A DNA stretch of 64,000 bases, taken from Psoroptes ovis. Taxonomy: Eukaryota > Arthropoda > Arachnida > Sarcoptiformes > Psoroptidae. The DNA lies in assembly GCA_002943765.1 (NCBI GenBank), contig PQWQ01000003.1, positions 2,727,501 through 2,791,500 on the forward strand, in the 5' to 3' direction. The notes under the pieces were generated by a model. That model did no database searches. It saw only the letters and a list, made by a program, of their open reading frames with translations, and had not been told where the DNA came from. The translations under genes and the position numbers were made by a program. Shown here in pieces: positions 62,383 to 64,000 of the stretch. Position 1 is the first letter of the stretch, and each line of letters opens with the position of its first letter.

Positions 62383-62722
62383 TGTTGATTAATTTTGTAA
62401 ATAATTTAATGATAATATTTTGATATAAAACCAGCAGAGTAAAAACGACAGTATAAAATGACAATTAAATAGATGATAATAATAAATACAATTTAGAATG
62501 GTAATAATTTGACAAATGTAAATAAATAAATATAAATAATTGTGTTGATGGTGATGGTGATGATTGAGTGATCGATTTGATCAAAAACCTTAAACTCTTC
62601 TCTTCGACCAACAATCGACTCTTTATATATGCGATTAAAGCCAATGTGAAAATCAATGTTAAACACATCTGACTAATGAGTTCAAATGTGTTGATGATTA
62701 ATGTGCAATCGACACATCAACA
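62383..62722 (-). repeat. 5' LTR of the copia element
   Basis: 340 bp copy matching the 3' LTR. On - it starts TGTTGATGTGTCGATTG and ends AATTAATCAACA, immediately followed by the primer-binding site. It carries the element's promoter. Confidence 0.97.
62622..62629 (-). promoter_or_regulatory. Probable TATA box in the copia 5' LTR
   Basis: On - the bases TATATAAA lie about 95 bases into the LTR, inside GCATATATAAAGAG. No other TATA-like stretch stands this clearly in the LTR's GC-richer first half. The copy in the 3' LTR is at 58396-58403. Confidence 0.5.
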
Positions 62723-62727
62723 ATGGG

Positions 62728-64000
62728 AAAATAGGAAAATTTGAAATAGAAAGATGAAGAAAAATGCTGAATTCTTGGTTTAAATTTAGTCCATTTTCAA
62801 ATAATAGAAAAATAATGTTCATAGATGTCAAATTAATTCAGTAAATGATATTGTTGTAATGATCTGTAATTCAGTAAATAATAAAGATATTTCTTCAAAT
62901 GAATTTTTAATTAATTAATGATGAACAATGAATTTTTTTATGGCTGTTTATTATTATTCTTTGAATCATATAATGTAATCATTTATATCATTGATTATAT
63001 CATCATCCCAAAAAAAAACAAAAATCGATATCATTGATATTTGATTAAATTAAATTAAACAATGGGACAATGGTACCAAGAAAAAAAAAAGAAAAGCCGA
63101 CGAACACAAAAATAATCAAAACATTTGACGATCGAAGAGCAGCGACCAGCAGCAACAGCAAATATGGATCGAAATTTTTGCACCCGAAAAAATAATAAAG
63201 TATGGACCGAGAATTTTCACATTATGATGGTCCCGTCGCATACTAATTTATACGAGTTGATTATCATCATCATGATTTTTTTTCTTTTTCCAAGTAAAAA
63301 TTACGAAACAATATCTGGTTCAAGGTTGATCATGATATTGGATGATAATGATGTGTATTTGTTGTGAAATATGACCCGAAAAACGCAGATTCCATAGACC
63401 AAGAAATTTATAAATAAGAGATGCTGCAAATATCTGACTGGGAAAATGTCCAATTTTGTCAGTGAAATGGAATTCGTAATTTTTTCTTATGAATAAAACA
63501 GAATAGGAGGATCGATTCAATCGAAATTCATTTGAAAATCTGTTGCGTGATTTCTCTGAAATATTTTCTCATCTTAGGTCAAATCTTTGTCATTTTATTG
63601 CTCACAAACAACAAACACAAGGGTTCATGGTAAAAAATAATATCGTGAACCTAAAAATCAAACAGAACGGAAATTAAATAAACGAAAACTTTCTCAATGT
63701 TTTTATGTTTCACGAAACGAAAATGTTTTTGAATACAAAGAACTCCCTGTACAATTTCTTCATTGAAAAAAATTTATTTCTTTGAAATTTTTTCAAATTT
63801 TTTTAATTTCCTAATCGACAGGACATTTCAAATATTTTTTTTTTCTATTTTTAAGAATGAAATCTTTGATTATTTTTCAGAGGATAAAAATGGAGAAAAT
63901 TTAGAAAAATCCAAGAAATTTTCATCGAATTTCAATTGAATTTCAATTGAAAAAATCACCGAAAAATAAACTGAAAGAAATTAATGAAAAATTCAATTCA
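62728..64000. other. Right edge of the window, no gene seen
   Basis: AT-rich host DNA beyond the copia insertion. Open frames (63125-63367 on +, 63320-63520 on -) have no recognisable family. It may still belong to the 5' part of the Dpr gene. Confidence 0.5.

Larger units (their letters stand above)
58152..62727 (-). mobile_element. Complete Ty1/copia LTR retrotransposon with 5-bp target duplication
   Basis: The element spans 58157-62722 (4566 bp) and reads on -. Two 340-bp LTRs, TG...CA-bounded with TGTTGAT/ATCAACA ends, flank one intact gag-pol frame. The host sequence ATGGG occurs directly outside both ends (58152-58156 and 62723-62727), the 5-bp duplication made by integrase. By eye the two LTRs show no difference, and the frame has no stop, so the insertion is recent. 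The internal region is visibly less AT-rich than the host DNA. It lies upstream of the known Dpr exons in the same orientation. Confidence 0.97.

Noticed and set aside
58239..62668. Repeated 67-codon open frame in each LTR on -
   Set aside because: The identical copies are explained by the LTR repeat. The translation has no coding character.
1..64000. tRNA, rRNA, CRISPR array, bacterial operon features
   Set aside because: None seen by eye. The sequence is eukaryotic nuclear DNA. A tRNA scan would be the decisive check for tRNA genes.

Overview
This is AT-rich eukaryotic DNA with many introns, most of them about 50-200 bases and bounded by GT-AG. Spacers are full of ATT, GAT and CAA repeats, and proteins carry long Asn/Gln/His runs. 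Gene content (Fringe, an arthropod-type Dpr immunoglobulin protein, Unc-13, Mau2) points to an arthropod. The compact introns, AT bias and N/Q-rich proteins fit an acariform mite of the dust or scab mite kind. The mite assignment is inference; arthropod is well supported.

Layout: (1) 1-648, the 3' end of a piggyBac-type transposase on +. (2) 945-11681, fringe on -, seven coding exons and a 7.5 kb first intron. (3) 12878-15454, the cohesin loader subunit Mau2 on +, twelve exons, head to head with fringe. (4) 19006-31558, a complete unc-13 on +, 26 coding exons per transcript plus one alternative exon. (5) 32358-33593, a single-exon Tex10/Ipi1-like ribosome-biogenesis gene on +. It converges, 69 bases apart, on (6) threonyl-tRNA synthetase, 33663-36251 on -, whose first exon encodes a likely mitochondrial presequence. 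(7) 37026-37725, a small cysteine-rich secreted or membrane protein on -. (8) 38340-50247, a Dpr-family two-Ig cell-surface gene on -, whose 5' end was not found. (9) 58157-62722, a complete Ty1/copia retrotransposon on - with apparently identical 340-bp LTRs, a 5-bp target duplication and one intact 1295-codon gag-pol frame.

The host genes are a mixture of housekeeping functions (cohesin loading, ribosome assembly, tRNA charging) and neuronal or developmental functions (synaptic vesicle priming, synaptic recognition, Notch glycosylation). They do not form one pathway. The most notable points are the forced either/or exon pair in unc-13 before its C2B domain, the roughly 980-residue N/Q-rich exon in the same gene, the two-start arrangement of threonyl-tRNA synthetase, the low-complexity insert inside an Ig domain of the Dpr protein, and the copia element whose reading frame runs from inside the primer-binding site into the 3' LTR. 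I saw no CRISPR array, tRNA or rRNA, and no convincing wholly new multi-gene system.

Exon boundaries were placed by eye from splice signals, reading phase and remembered family sequence, and each full gene model closes in frame. Transcript ends, promoters and the first Dpr exon are not resolved.
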